Assembly (NCBI GenBank): GCA_004335835.1
Contig: RWJK01000194.1
Span: forward strand, 1 to 41,043
Direction of reading: 5' to 3'
Source of the DNA: Scenedesmus sp. ARA3
Taxonomy: Eukaryota > Chlorophyta > Chlorophyceae > Sphaeropleales > Scenedesmaceae
DNA length: 41,043 bases
Part shown: positions 11,202 to 21,354 of the stretch, piece by piece
Numbering within the stretch: the stretch's first letter is position 1
How the letters are laid out: every line of letters begins with the position of its first letter
The notes under the pieces: generated by a model
Seen by the model: only the letters and a program-made list of their open reading frames with translations
Databases searched by the model: none
Told to the model about the DNA's origin: nothing
Made by a program: the position numbers and the translations under genes

Positions 11202-12924
11202 CCCTGCTGCCCTGCAGCTGCTGCTTGGCATCATCCACCACCCCCTGCAGCCTGCTGTCCATCTTGCCTGCCAGCTCCCTCCCCAGCTTGTATCCCAGCT
11301 TTGCACCGCCCACAAGCCCCAGCTTCTGGATCAGATCAATAACTCCCATAAACCCCAGCCTCTGCACAACCCTAGCAGCTCCGCCAGGCCCCACCTCTTC
11401 CAGAACAGCAACATTGGCACTGGATCCCAGCTTGCCCACTACAGTAGCTGTGTTTGAACGCCCCAGAAACTCCACCAGGTCAGCCGTATTGCGGTTGCCG
11501 ATCAAGCCCACCACTGCCGCCAGCAGCGGCGGGCCGACCTCTTCATACATCTCATGCGCTGACTGGTTGAAGGCGTGCCGTGCCTCGTTAGATTGGCGCA
11601 GCAGCTTCTGCGCTGCCTGCTCGCGCTGCTGGTTTAGGTGCACCATGCTGGCAACCCAAGAGCCTCGCAGCCGTGTTGCTGCTAGCTTGAGCCGCGCCTT
11701 ACGCAGTGTTGCAGCCTGCTGCCGCTGCTGCTGCTGCTGCCTCGCCAGCTGACCCTGCTCAGCAATGCTGCAGGAGGTGGCTGTGGCACCATCTTGCAGC
11801 TGCATTGCTGCTGCCGCTGCTGAGGAAGCTGGGTAGCAAGAAAGCTGCTGCAGCTGAAGCTCCACCACAGCCCTGGCAGCGCTAGCTGCTGCTATGCTTG
11901 CAGCATTTGCAGCGCTTGCTTCCAGGTTCTCTGCTTGAGCTGGCAATGCACCAGCAGTGCTGCCAGCACTTCCAGAAGCAGCGCTAGCTGCTGCAGTGAG
12001 CTCAACGGCAGCATTCACACTAGCAGCAGCAGCGCTGAGCTCAGCTGCTGCACTGTCAGCCCTGCTAGCCACATCCTGGAGAGTCTGCTGCTGCACCGCA
12101 TCGGGCACAGCACCATCAGCTGCATCTGCTGCAGCAATCTGCTGTTGCTGCTGCTTGATGTGCTGCACAGCAGCCTCCAAGGGGCCTAGCATGATGTCTG
12201 CTGCTGCCAGCCCCACATCCACTGCCTGCTTCACTGCTGCTGCTGCGCTGCTGATCAATGCGCCTGGCTGGAAGCGTGCCTTGAAGTACAGGCTGTCAGG
12301 GCTCACTGCAGGTGGCTGCGCCATGTCCTGAATGACACGCGCCTGCACTGCGCTGAGGCCGCTGGGGTCCTGCTCTACTGCAGCAAGACTGGCGCTCAGG
12401 GCATCCTTGCTGCTGCTGTTGCTGCTGCTGCTGGGGGTGCTGCTGTTGTTGGTGGTGCTACTGCCAGCAATCGTGCTGTCAGGCCAGTGCTGTCCATCGT
12501 GCGCTGGCAATGGCTTTGCTGCAGTTTGGGGCTCCTCTGGATGGGCATGCACATGTAGCTGCCATGCATTTTCATCGCCATCGTGTTCATCGGAGTTCCT
12601 GTACCTGTACCGAAATATTCCGTGTTCTGCAGCATGCTGGTGTCGTCTGCTGGGCCTGCTGCTGCTGTACCTGGCCCTGCTGCTGCTGAGCCTGAGAGAA
12701 GGCCTGAGGCTGCTGCTCGTGGCCAGGTACGTTAAGCTGCTTGGTGCATACGCAGATGACCTGGAGCTGGGTTGAAAGTGTGCGTTCAAGGTTGTTGAAG
12801 GCCTGCCTAACGCCGTCTGCGAGGTGCACAGCATTGCAAGCTCCAGAAGCAGTACAGCAGCAGTGATGTTTCGGTGGCTAAAAATTCTGCAAGAGCGCGA
12901 AGAAAAGTAACATACAGAATGCAT
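10819..12924 (-). CDS. Intronless 701-aa protein of unknown function with eight 12-residue repeats
   Basis: A single open frame ending in TAA. Two start codons are possible: 12924 (701 aa), or 12834 (671 aa), whose N-terminus MLCTSQTALGRPSTTLNAHF is rich in Ser, Thr and Arg with few acidic residues, as in organelle transit peptides. The middle is Ala/Gln-rich and probably helical. At 11251-11538 there are eight consecutive 12-residue units of pattern [VIL]-G-x(6)-[VLIM]-x-x-x, for example LGRSNTATVVGK. A poly-Ser run (about 11150-11199) follows, then one clear hydrophobic segment (MVRLVGSVVLLVVLRAVVAG) near the C-terminus, so the protein is probably membrane-anchored. I recognise no family. 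A degenerate copy of the 3' end lies just downstream. The stop codon region reads ATGTAA, so the TGTAA motif overlaps the stop. Confidence 0.72.
11251..11538 (-). repeat. Eight perfect-length 12-residue (36-bp) coding repeats
   Basis: The units keep exactly 12 residues with no gaps. Each begins with a hydrophobic residue and Gly; units 2 to 6 end in a hydrophobic pair or near-pair followed by a polar or charged end. The DNA of the units is diverged, so this is an old repeat kept at protein level and not a recent microsatellite expansion. Confidence 0.8.
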
Positions 12925-14030
12925 TAACTGCTACCTCTCCGCCCAGACGGTGTGTTGACATTGACGTCACGGCGTACAGTCACGCCTCCCGATGGCATCC
13001 GGCCCGGTCCGCTGCATGGCACTAGGGAGCAGTTTCTCATAATTCTCTTGCCAAACATTAGGCTATCAGTGCGTGGTCAGTGCTACATGCAATTCAGCCA
13101 AGCTCCCGCATCGGTGACCAGGTAAATTTGGCTGACAAGTACTGCAAGGGGAAAGGAAGCCGCCAATTGGCTGATTGCGGCCTGCATTCACAGAGATCAC
13201 GAAGGAGACAAGATGAGCCAGGCGGGCCCTTCCCGTCTGCTGGCAGTGACTCTGTCCATCCGTTGGTTCTCACAACCTGTAAGGATTACAGGCTGCAGGA
13301 ATGCTTGTGCTGATTCCTGTGGGTGCTGCCTCTGATTTACACCATGCAAAGGCTGCAAAGACTTTGGTTTCTGTATCATACCATGATGGTGTCGAGTGAC
13401 TGCTAAGTTGAGCCGGCGCACAGTCCTAGTAAAATGCCAACTGCAACTGCTGGTGTGCAATGCTGATGCAGGTGGAATTCACTGTGAATGACGTTCACTG
13501 CTGGTGTGCACTGCTCGATCACAACTTTCATGTGGTGGCCCCAGGACTGGGAAGTCGCGTTACCTCATGTACAGCCCTTCAGAGGCGAAGTAACGGTTTC
13601 CACCCAGCTGCCTCCTCACTGTGATACACACGGGAGTCGCACAAAAAGGCCCCCGCCGATTTACATACAAGACACCACAAGCGCGGTGCGCCCTCCTCCG
13701 ACGGACTCAAAAACTCACTCCAACTGCTCGCTGTGCCGCTGCAAAAACTGCTGCATCCACAGCTGTGAGCCGCACAAAAGCAGTCAGCATGCCAGCAGCG
13801 CTACTGGTTCTGCTCTACCTGCCACGGCGGCCACACTCACTCCTCCTACAAACTGTAGAGCTGCAGAACGCTGCTCGAATGGTGCACCTGCTCATGAAGA
13901 AAGCAACAGTGCGCTCCAGGCTGCAACAGCTGTCGCTGCGCTGGAGTGTTTTTCAGGCGCTGCGCGGGCTGCAGTGCTTTTCAGCACAGCGCCGCGCGGC
14001 CCGTCTGCTTTGGACCTGCGGTGTAGTGGT
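12925..14030. other. Intergenic: upstream of the 701-aa gene and 3' UTR of psbR
   Basis: Both flanking genes run leftward, so this holds the promoter of the 701-aa gene and the psbR 3' UTR. A minus-strand TGTAA at 13661-13665, about 365 bases after the psbR stop, is a plausible poly(A) signal; another lies near 13285. The plus-strand ORFs at 13488-14150 and 13621-14679 are antisense to psbR and are rejected. Confidence 0.5.
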
Positions 14031-15543
14031 TTATGCGCCCAGCTGGCTGGTGGAAATGATGAGGTTGCCACCGATCAGCAGCAGCACCAGCACCAGACCA
14101 GCCCTGCAGCAGGAACACACAATGAGCAGCAGCAGGAGTACCTTGTTTGATGTTGTGTTGTTCTTTTCAAGAATGCTAACTATACACCTTCCATGCTGTT
14201 CCTCAGCCTACAGGTTCGTTCTTTCAACTGGCGCGCACACTCAGCATTGTGCTGCTGCTGCTACCACATATCCATGCATGCAGCACAGCCACATAGCACA
14301 CATTCTGCTCACAGCGCTGACACTTCCACTGCTGCAGCTCTCATTGTTCTGTCAAACAACAATCCAATCACATACACATGAACCTGCAATTACCCCATGT
14401 CCCAAGCAGACACCTGCATCACACTGCGCGTCACACTGCTGCTCCATGCCACACCCTGTGAGCAGCCACCCACCAAGCGATGAGGCCCTTGGTGCCCAGC
14501 TTGTAGGCGTCACCACCCTCGGTCCACAGGTCGGGGGTGTAGATGGGGGAGTAGCCGTCCACGTTGGCGCCGTACTTGTCCTGGAACCTGTACACACCGT
14601 AGCCCTGCAGGAGGCAGCAGCAGCAGAGAGAGCAGAGGTAAGACCACAAGCAGAAACTCCCCTGCAGTTCCCAGCCTAGCGCTGCTGCTGTGCTCAAAGA
14701 ATCGGTGCAGCTGAGGCGGCTGTCAAACAACAACAACAACATCTGGCATGAGCGATATGCAATCGCCGGGCGACATTTCACTTGGGGCCGCACAGCTTGG
14801 TGCTAGGTGGCAGAGCCACAAATGGGAATGCAGGGTGCTGAAAGCAAAGTGCAGCATGGCAGGTTGCTGCAGCTACAGATACCTGCCACATCTAGCTAAC
14901 CAGAGGTGGCATGAACACAAACTGGACATTCAGATGGACAGGTGGCATGCTGCTCAGCTGCTGCCCCCAGATGCTGACGGTGCTGTTCCCGCCATGACCG
15001 CAACCATCGCCGCGATCGCAGGCCAGCTGCTGCCCATAATATGCAATCAAACGAATCGCACCTTGCCCTTGCGGCCCTGTGCGTCCACCCAGCCCTTCTT
15101 CTGCATCTGAGGGGCCACGCCCATCAGGTTGTTCTTCACAACACCGTCGGGGACGCTGTTCAGGCCCTGCTTCTTGATGTCGGTCTTGCCACCGCCAGAT
15201 GCGCGGATCACGGCAGTGCGCCTGGAGGCCCTGCGTTCGGAAGAGACAAGTGGCAGGTGAGGTCTTGCCTTTGCCAAAGCTCCTGCTCTCATGGCTCCGC
15301 AGAGCTATCCGCTGCTGTCAGCTGCTGGATCCATGTCCATGTGCAGCTTTAATCTGTGGCAGGGGCAATCCTGCAGCGGACAGCGAGGCATGCTGCCCTA
15401 TGCCACGGCTGCCCGAGAGCTGTCTCTGGCGCCCATGCTGCTCGCATTGCCCCTTCAATCACCATGCATCTACAATACAAATCATGTACACACCTCAGGG
15501 ACATGCCCTGGCCAACCACGGACTTGGTGGCGATGGCTGCCAT
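14031..15543 (-). CDS. psbR: Photosystem II 10 kDa polypeptide PsbR
   Basis: PsbR is a nuclear-encoded thylakoid protein of photosystem II needed for stable assembly of the oxygen-evolving complex. Four exons: 15494-15543, 15062-15230, 14474-14604, 14031-14103, giving 140 aa, the usual precursor length. The ATG at 15543 starts a short transit peptide. The mature part begins near RASGGGKTDIKKQG. The diagnostic motifs are QKKGWVDAQGRKGK, GYGVYRFQDKYGANVDGYSP and IYTPDLWTEGGDAYKLG. The C-terminal membrane helix (AGLVLVLLLIGGNLI) and the end STSQLGA come from the small last exon, joined through a split Trp codon. The introns show none of the exon-edge duplications seen in neighbouring genes. Confidence 0.96.
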
Positions 15544-16707
15544 TTTTTTGATCTGTGGCTGGTAGGAAGGGTGGGACAGGCCGTGTATGTGCGGAGTGTC
15601 ACAGTCGAAGTGAACTAAGCGAGTCTATAGGGTAGGCGAGGCCGAGATCTTCTGCTTGTAAAACCCTGCCCGAATGTTATTCAACTCGTCTTCTCATCGC
15701 AGCAGTATCGTTGGCGCAGAATAAGAATTTTAGGTTTGATGTGAAGGTTATAGTGCTATGATGGTGGCAAAGTTGAACATCCTGTGTTGCTGTCGATCAT
15801 TTTGAACAGTATTACCTTCTCCTGGTACTCAACAGGCTCAGAACCTTCTACGTTGTGCATCAAACAGTTTGAAGAGTCTGAAGCTTGTGTTGACGCTGAC
15901 ATGAGCCTGCAGCTGGTGCCAATGGGCTCATAACGCCAGGCCAGGCTTCCATCAGGGCTACCCAGCTAGCCAGCACTGCCTGGCGTCGTTGCAAAGCCAC
16001 CATGCAAGCTGGGTGATGGCTCTAAAACCATATTTAAACTTAGCTTCGGCTACATCGCACATTATGCGCCATGTAGGTTAGGTGTACAAGTAGGGGCCTG
16101 GCGGGCCAGAGACCTGCCCAGGTGCTGCTGCTCATGCTGATCAGCTCACATGGGCTGGCCCGAAGCTGGTTGCATGTGCAACAAGCAGTCGCTCACTGTG
16201 AGCCAGAATCGCCGCCTGCCTCCCACAAGAATATAAACGCCAAGCTGATGCCAGGACGCAACTCAGTTGCGTATTGAGGCTCAAGAGGTTCATGTTTTTT
16301 ACACCACCCTGCTGTCGCGAGCAAGGATACCCGGTCTTGGCACATACTCCAAATGAATCCGACGGGCAGCCCAATTGCTAACTGCTTACTCAGCCTAGTG
16401 GGCTAGCATATTGTGCTCTGATCCTGCCGTCATCATACAGCAGGCACTTTATCGCCCCCTGCTGAAGTGCCCTCAAGGGGATGACGGCTGCTATCTTCGC
16501 CGCACTGTAAACAGGACGATTCTAACGCACTGCTTTTGGCTGAAGCTGTGCACAGTGGCAGCTACGGAGAAGATACAAGCCCACATAAATTTTTGTACTC
16601 ATACAAGCTACCATCCACACAAACATGCAGTTCTCCCACCCACTAACATCTTGCTATGCGCTGCTAAGCGCACAACCCCAGCACCCCCAACTCCTGCTGC
16701 ACCCAGT
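15544..16707. other. Intergenic: psbR promoter and bioB 3' UTR
   Basis: No gene is supported. A minus-strand CCCTATAGACTC near 15625-15636, about 85 bases upstream of the psbR ATG, could act as a TATA-like element (weak). A minus-strand TGTAA at 16299-16303 lies about 405 bases beyond the bioB stop and is a plausible poly(A) signal. A minus ORF at 16141-16374 resembles nothing and is rejected. Confidence 0.4.
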
Positions 16708-16780
16708 TTATGCTGTTGCCTGCTGCTGCTGCTTGCTGCCGCAGCCGCCACCGCAGCAGCCGCTGCTGCTGCTGCTGGCC

Positions 16781-16814
<34 letters not shown>

Positions 16815-19796
16815 GGCTGCCTGCTGCTGCAAAGTCCCTGCTTGTCTCATTGCCGCTGGGGTAGTTGAGGAAGGCTGGGCGTGAGCGCAGGCCCAGCAGC
16901 TCAAACATCTGCTCGTCCTCGTTCCTGCAAGTGTGCACAGCCAGCAGCAGCGCGCGGCAAGCAGTTCATGGCCGCCGTGTGAGTGCATCTGGGTTACGTG
17001 TCTATCCTCGCAACCGCATGCATGTGACGTGCAGTGCCAGATCAGACAGGCAGTTGCAGCGCTGCAAGTAACACGTGGCTGGACAGCTGCTGCGCCGCCC
17101 ATTATCGTTGTCGGTCGTGGTCAGCACCTGCATCCCCCTACGCTGTACATAACACATGACGCTGCCGACTGCCGCTTAAGACTGCCGCTAGCTGCCGCCA
17201 TGAATCACCCACCTGTCATTGTTGGGTGTGGTGAGCAGCTTGTCACCATCAAAGATGCTGTTAGCGCCAGCCATGAAGGCCAGGGCCTGCTCTGCACTGC
17301 TCAGGTCCAGCCGCCCCGCGCTCAGCCGCACCACGGTGCGCGGCATCACGATGCGGGCTGTTGCAATGCAGCGCACCAGGTCCAACCCTGAGGGCGGTTC
17401 CTGGTTCTGCACATGAAAAAAGGCATGCAGCAGCCAATTGTGTGGGAGTTAAACCCACAGCCAGCAAGCAAGCCAGCTGTGGCGATGCAGCGCACCAGGT
17501 CCCGCCCGGATGGCGGTTCCTGGTTCTGCACGATGGAAGTGAAGACATGCAGCAGCACAATACGCTGACGCAGTGCAGAAAAACTCAGCATTGCTCGCTG
17601 GCACAAACACTGAGCTCAGCAGCAAACAAGCCACACGCACCTGCAGCGGCGTGCCCTTGACAGCCACCAGCCTGTTGATGGGCACGCAGCTGTGTGCAGC
17701 TGCACTGCAAGCTGCACAAAACAACGATCACAGCTGCCGCAATCAGACATATGCATCAGCACACCCGCACCTGCAGCGGCGTGCCCTTGACCGCCACCAG
17801 CCTGTTGATGGGCACGCTCTCAGGGTGCTCGGGCAGCGTGGCCAGCTGCAGCAGCAGCCCCACGCGGTCCTGCGGGCCCTCCCCAAGCCCGATAATGCCG
17901 CCAGCACACACGCTGATGCCCGCGTCACGCACCGCAGCCAGCGTGCTCAGGCGGTCCTCGTACCTGCACGCAGCCGGGCACAATAGCAACAGGTAAGTTC
18001 GGCGGAAGCAGTAGCAAGGCGTTGGCTGAAAGCAGCGTGCTCAGACGGTCCTCGTACCTGCACGCAGCCAGGCACAATAGCAGCAACGCGTAAGTCCGGC
18101 GGAAGCAGCAAAACTAGTGTTGGCTGAACGCAGCGTGCTCAGGCGGTCCTCGTACCCGCACGCAGCCAGGCACGTGCGACGCAGCAGCGCCAGCAGCAGC
18201 AGCAGGTGAGGCTAGTGGTTCGCAAAACACATTGAAAAGTGATTATCTGGCTGCACCACTCTGGGCATCACTTTCCAATCATGCCAGGCACATGTGCCAG
18301 TCTGCAGAGATCACGCTGCCTCAAAGCAGTTATAGGTTGTCCCGCTCACTTGCGCGTGGTGGCTATTCACCAGTCAGTTGGACATGCTTGCATCACTAGC
18401 CGGTATGTTCACTCACTTGCGCGTGGTGGTGATCTGGCCGTAGTACTCTGGGCTGGTGTCCAGGTTGTGGTTGTAGGCAGTCAGCCCTGCCTCGCGCAGC
18501 TCGCGCGCCTGCTCAGGGGTGAGCATGCCCAGCGTAGTGCACACCTGCACAGCCACACAATTGTTGTTTGTTGTACTCGTCTGGAAGGACCAGCCGTCAC
18601 TGCTTGATAGCCGTTTCTTACTTGCACAGCGCCACTGCCAGCGTGTGCCCCAACATACCTGGGAACTCATCCCCATACGCAGTGCAAAGCGAAGCAAATC
18701 CAAAGAACACATAGCAGGGAATAATGCAAACTGACACTCTGGCTCTCACCACCATGCCCAGCCCCCTGATGCGCCGCACCACTCCAGCACAGAACAGCAC
18801 AAAAAAAATCACAAGAAGCCAGTTCGAACTGATTGGAGTGTTACTAACAGACAGCAAGGCCATACAGCGCCCCTCACATCCAAGCCCAGCCCGCGGATGC
18901 GCCGCACCATCTCCAGCACGCGGCCCTTCTAACAACCGCACAGCCACACAAACCTCAGGCACTGCAGCAAAGCATAACAGCCGTGCCTCACCTCCATGCC
19001 CAGGCCCCTGATGCGCCGCACCATCTCCAGCACGTGCCTTTCTGACACAACGCAGCACATAACAAACACAAGGCAGCCATGCACAGCACGATCACAAGGC
19101 GTACCTCCATGCCCAGGCCCCTGATGCGTCGCACCATCTCCAGCACGCGGCTCCACTGGCGCGGCCCCACCTGGCTGGGACCACGCCACGCAGCACCCAT
19201 GCAGAAGCGCGTGCTGCCGGCCTCACGCGCCCGCAGCGCGGCCTGCACTTTCAGACAATTCAAAGTGTTGGTGAGCAACAGCACACCGCATGCCGACAAG
19301 CCGTGCCCATGCAGAAGCGCGTGCTGCCGGCCTTGCGCGCACGCGGCGCAGCCTGCAGTTTCAGACAGTTCATGTCATGAGTGAGCGCCAGATTTATCAG
19401 CGTGCTGAGAAGGCACCTGCAGCTGTCCAATGGCAATGTGACATTTATGCTGCGCCGCACCTCGTACACGGAGCACCAGGTCCATCAGCAAGCTAACAAC
19501 GCACGTACTGCTCTTCAAAGCGCACGAACATACTAGATACTTGGTACTTATGCTGCGCCACACCTCGTATACTGGCTCCAGGTCCATCCGCATGCTCAAA
19601 AGGCCTGCAATTACTGAACGAACCATGCAAATGACAGACACAACCGCTCGCCGCACCTCGTACACCGGCTCCAGGTCCATGAGCTTCTCCGCCTTGAGCC
19701 CCGTGTCCTCGCTCCAGTGGCTGCTCTGGCTGCAGTAGTTGCAGTTCTCGGGGCAGCCGCCAGTCTTGATGCTCAGCAGCGTGCAGCGCTGGACCT

Positions 19797-19831
<35 letters not shown>

Positions 19832-20650
19832 CGGCACGTGTCAGGAGCAGGCCTGCACATGCGCACGGCTGCAATGTAAGTGTACTGCTGGAGGGCGCTG
19901 TTACTGCGGCGTGCTCGCTTTGCTCAGCTGTGTCACACAGCTGCCACTTTACTGTGGTATGACCTGCACCACAACCTGCAGCCTGGCGATTCGCGCTGTC
20001 ACGAGCATCATGGGATGAGATGTGTGACCTTGCCTGCCTGCTGACACTGGTGTGTTGCATCACTGATGTCATATCGTGTTGCGAAGAGCACTGCTGAGCT
20101 CATGTGCAGCGCTGCAGACAAGCTGGCTGTTGCACGCTGGCTTGGGTTTGCCTGCTGCCAAGCCACAGACAGGCCAACAGTGTGCTAGGCACTGCCCAGC
20201 TGCTGCCAAAGCTGCTGCTGCTGCTGCTGCTGCCAACCTTCCTCACCATAGCGGGGTCATTGTACATGCGGTGTACAGATGCAGCCTTGAACACAAGGTC
20301 CAGCAGGGGCAGGTTGTACACATCTGTAACCTCCTCGCGACTGCAGGCATCATGCAGCAGCAGTTTGGTGTGTCAGCCAGGGTTGTTGTCACATGGCTGT
20401 CTTGCAGGGGGTCTTGTCAGCTGCAGCAGCGCGTAATAAACAACACTCACGTCCAGTCCGTCCGAATGGCCCCCAGTTCGCGGCTCCACCTGGGCTCTGC
20501 AGGTCCCTCGTCCTCGGCTGCCAAAGGCTGTGCTGCAGCTGCTTGGCTGTTGCTGGAGCTTGCAATGGCGCGGGCCAAACGGGAGCTGACAAGGCCCGAG
20601 GCAGCAAATGCTGAGCGTGCCAGCACGCTGGCCTGCTGCAGGAGGGCCAT
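16708..20650 (-). CDS. bioB: Biotin synthase (radical SAM)
   Basis: Inserts sulfur into dethiobiotin, the last step of biotin synthesis; mitochondrial in plants. Eight exons: 20451-20650, 20247-20340, 19657-19794, 19105-19242, 18417-18544, 17771-17963, 17213-17406, 16708-16924, giving 433 aa. The N-terminus ([20 protein letters not shown]) looks like a mitochondrial presequence. The radical-SAM motif [10 protein letters not shown] gives Cys112, Cys116 and Cys119. The second cluster's ligands are present: Cys158 (RFCMGAAW), Cys192 (VCTTLGML), Cys252 (VCAGGIIG) and Arg324 (VRLSAGR). [12 protein letters not shown] and LLTTPNND are also conserved. The C-terminus ends in an unusual poly-Ser/Gln tail of about 40 residues, not typical of the family. 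Nearly every intron contains extra copies of the neighbouring exon edges. The divergent sterol desaturase-family gene starts 704 bp away. Confidence 0.96.
17476..17690 (-). repeat. bioB intron 6-7: echoes of exon 6 3' edge and exon 7 5' edge
   Basis: The end of exon 6 (real end 17771, ...GGCACGCCGCTGCAG|GTGCG) recurs ending at 17641, 130 bp further into the intron. The start of exon 7 (real start 17406, AACCAGGAACCGCC) recurs starting at 17525, 119 bp before the real acceptor. Both copies keep the splice dinucleotides. Confidence 0.9.
18030..18160 (-). repeat. bioB intron 5-6: two echoes of exon 6 5' edge
   Basis: The exon 6 start (GTACGAGGACCGCCTGAGC, real start 17963) recurs starting at 18057 and 18155, 94 and 98 bp apart. 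The nearer copy keeps CAG|G; the farther one has lost its acceptor AG. Confidence 0.9.
18340..18372 (-). repeat. bioB intron 5-6: echo of exon 5 3' edge
   Basis: CCACCACGCGCAA|GTGAG, the end of exon 5 (18417), recurs as CCACCACGCGCAA|GTGAGC ending at 18350, 67 bp downstream. Confidence 0.85.
18745..19040 (-). repeat. bioB intron 4-5: three echoes of exon 4 3' edge
   Basis: The exon 4 end ([13 protein letters not shown], real end 19105) recurs with ends at 18992, 18878 and 18750, spaced 113, 114 and 128 bp. All keep a GTGAG donor, which is a closer consensus than the real GTACG. Copy 1 is nearly identical to the real edge; copy 3 carries a 1-base deletion. Donor choice cannot be settled from DNA alone. 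Confidence 0.92.
19300..19610 (-). repeat. bioB intron 3-4: echoes of exon 3 3' edge (two) and exon 4 5' edge (one)
   Basis: Exon 3's end, LEPVYE|GTGCGG (real end 19657), recurs ending at 19564 and 19461 (93 and 103 bp steps); the farther copy is altered. Exon 4's start (real 19242) recurs at 19352, 110 bp upstream. That copy still reads [12 protein letters not shown] and includes the Cys ligand motif. Confidence 0.9.
19797..19830. repeat. Intronic CAG/CTG run at the bioB exon 3 acceptor
   Basis: About 11 units, CTG in the sense strand. They run directly into the acceptor CTGCAG|GTCCAG and may replace the polypyrimidine tract. Confidence 0.9.
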
Positions 20651-21354
20651 ACTGCAAACTGGCGCAGGCGATTACGGCCGAAGCAACAAGCCTGCAGCAG
20701 AACAAACCTTGATCGATGCAAATGGAAGCACGTAGCCAATGTGCCGTGAGTGGGCGAACATGGACATAACGCTTTTCGCGTGTTTCGTTATTTCGTGAAC
20801 TTGGTGTGCTAAAGCACCAACAGGCCCTTCCGGGGCAACCACGTGGTTAATGAAGCCAGTATTGTTTGTACTACACCACCCATTCAGCGCCTCTTTCGCC
20901 TGTTTCTCGGCATGTAGCCCTAATCCGAACCATACACCATACCCTCGGATCCAAGCGCGCTGGCATCCATTTACTTGCAAGTCACATACATTGCTCAATC
21001 TTTCAGGTGCTACTTTGCTGGAGTTTGTTGGGGCACACGATCAGCACGAGCTCTGCAGCTGCAGCAGCAGTAGCAGCAGCAGTGGCAGCTGGTGGCAGCA
21101 GCAGGAGAATGGCCCCAGATGAGGGGCTGCCAACTAGTCAAGTGCCAATCAGATAGTGAGAGGAGCCCTTCTGTGAACGCCGGCTACTTTTCCGTGTCTG
21201 AGCAGCTGCAGCAGTAACACCCACAGGACAGTTGCATCTTACCAACCACACACAAGCTTTAGCAGGGTCAAATTCCATCCAGCCGCTTGCGCCCACACGC
21301 ATCCGCAGCTGTTGCCGCCTACGTGTGCACTCTACAGCAGCCGTAGCGCAGCCG
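20651..21354. promoter_or_regulatory. Divergent promoter region, bioB (-) and sterol desaturase-family gene (+)
   Basis: A 704-bp interval between two divergently transcribed start codons. No convincing TATA box or other named element was found. Part of the right side may be 5' coding if the upstream in-frame ATG at 21232 is used. Confidence 0.45.

Noticed and set aside
10623..12331. Plus-strand ORFs rich in poly-Leu, poly-Cys and Ala
   Set aside because: Antisense of the 701-aa minus-strand gene; composition comes from CTG repeats.
13488..14679. Two long plus-strand ORFs (220 and 352 aa), one with a CSLCRCKNC motif
   Set aside because: They run antisense to psbR exons 3 and 4, the Cys spacing does not fit a CXC/tesmin domain, and no family resemblance was found.
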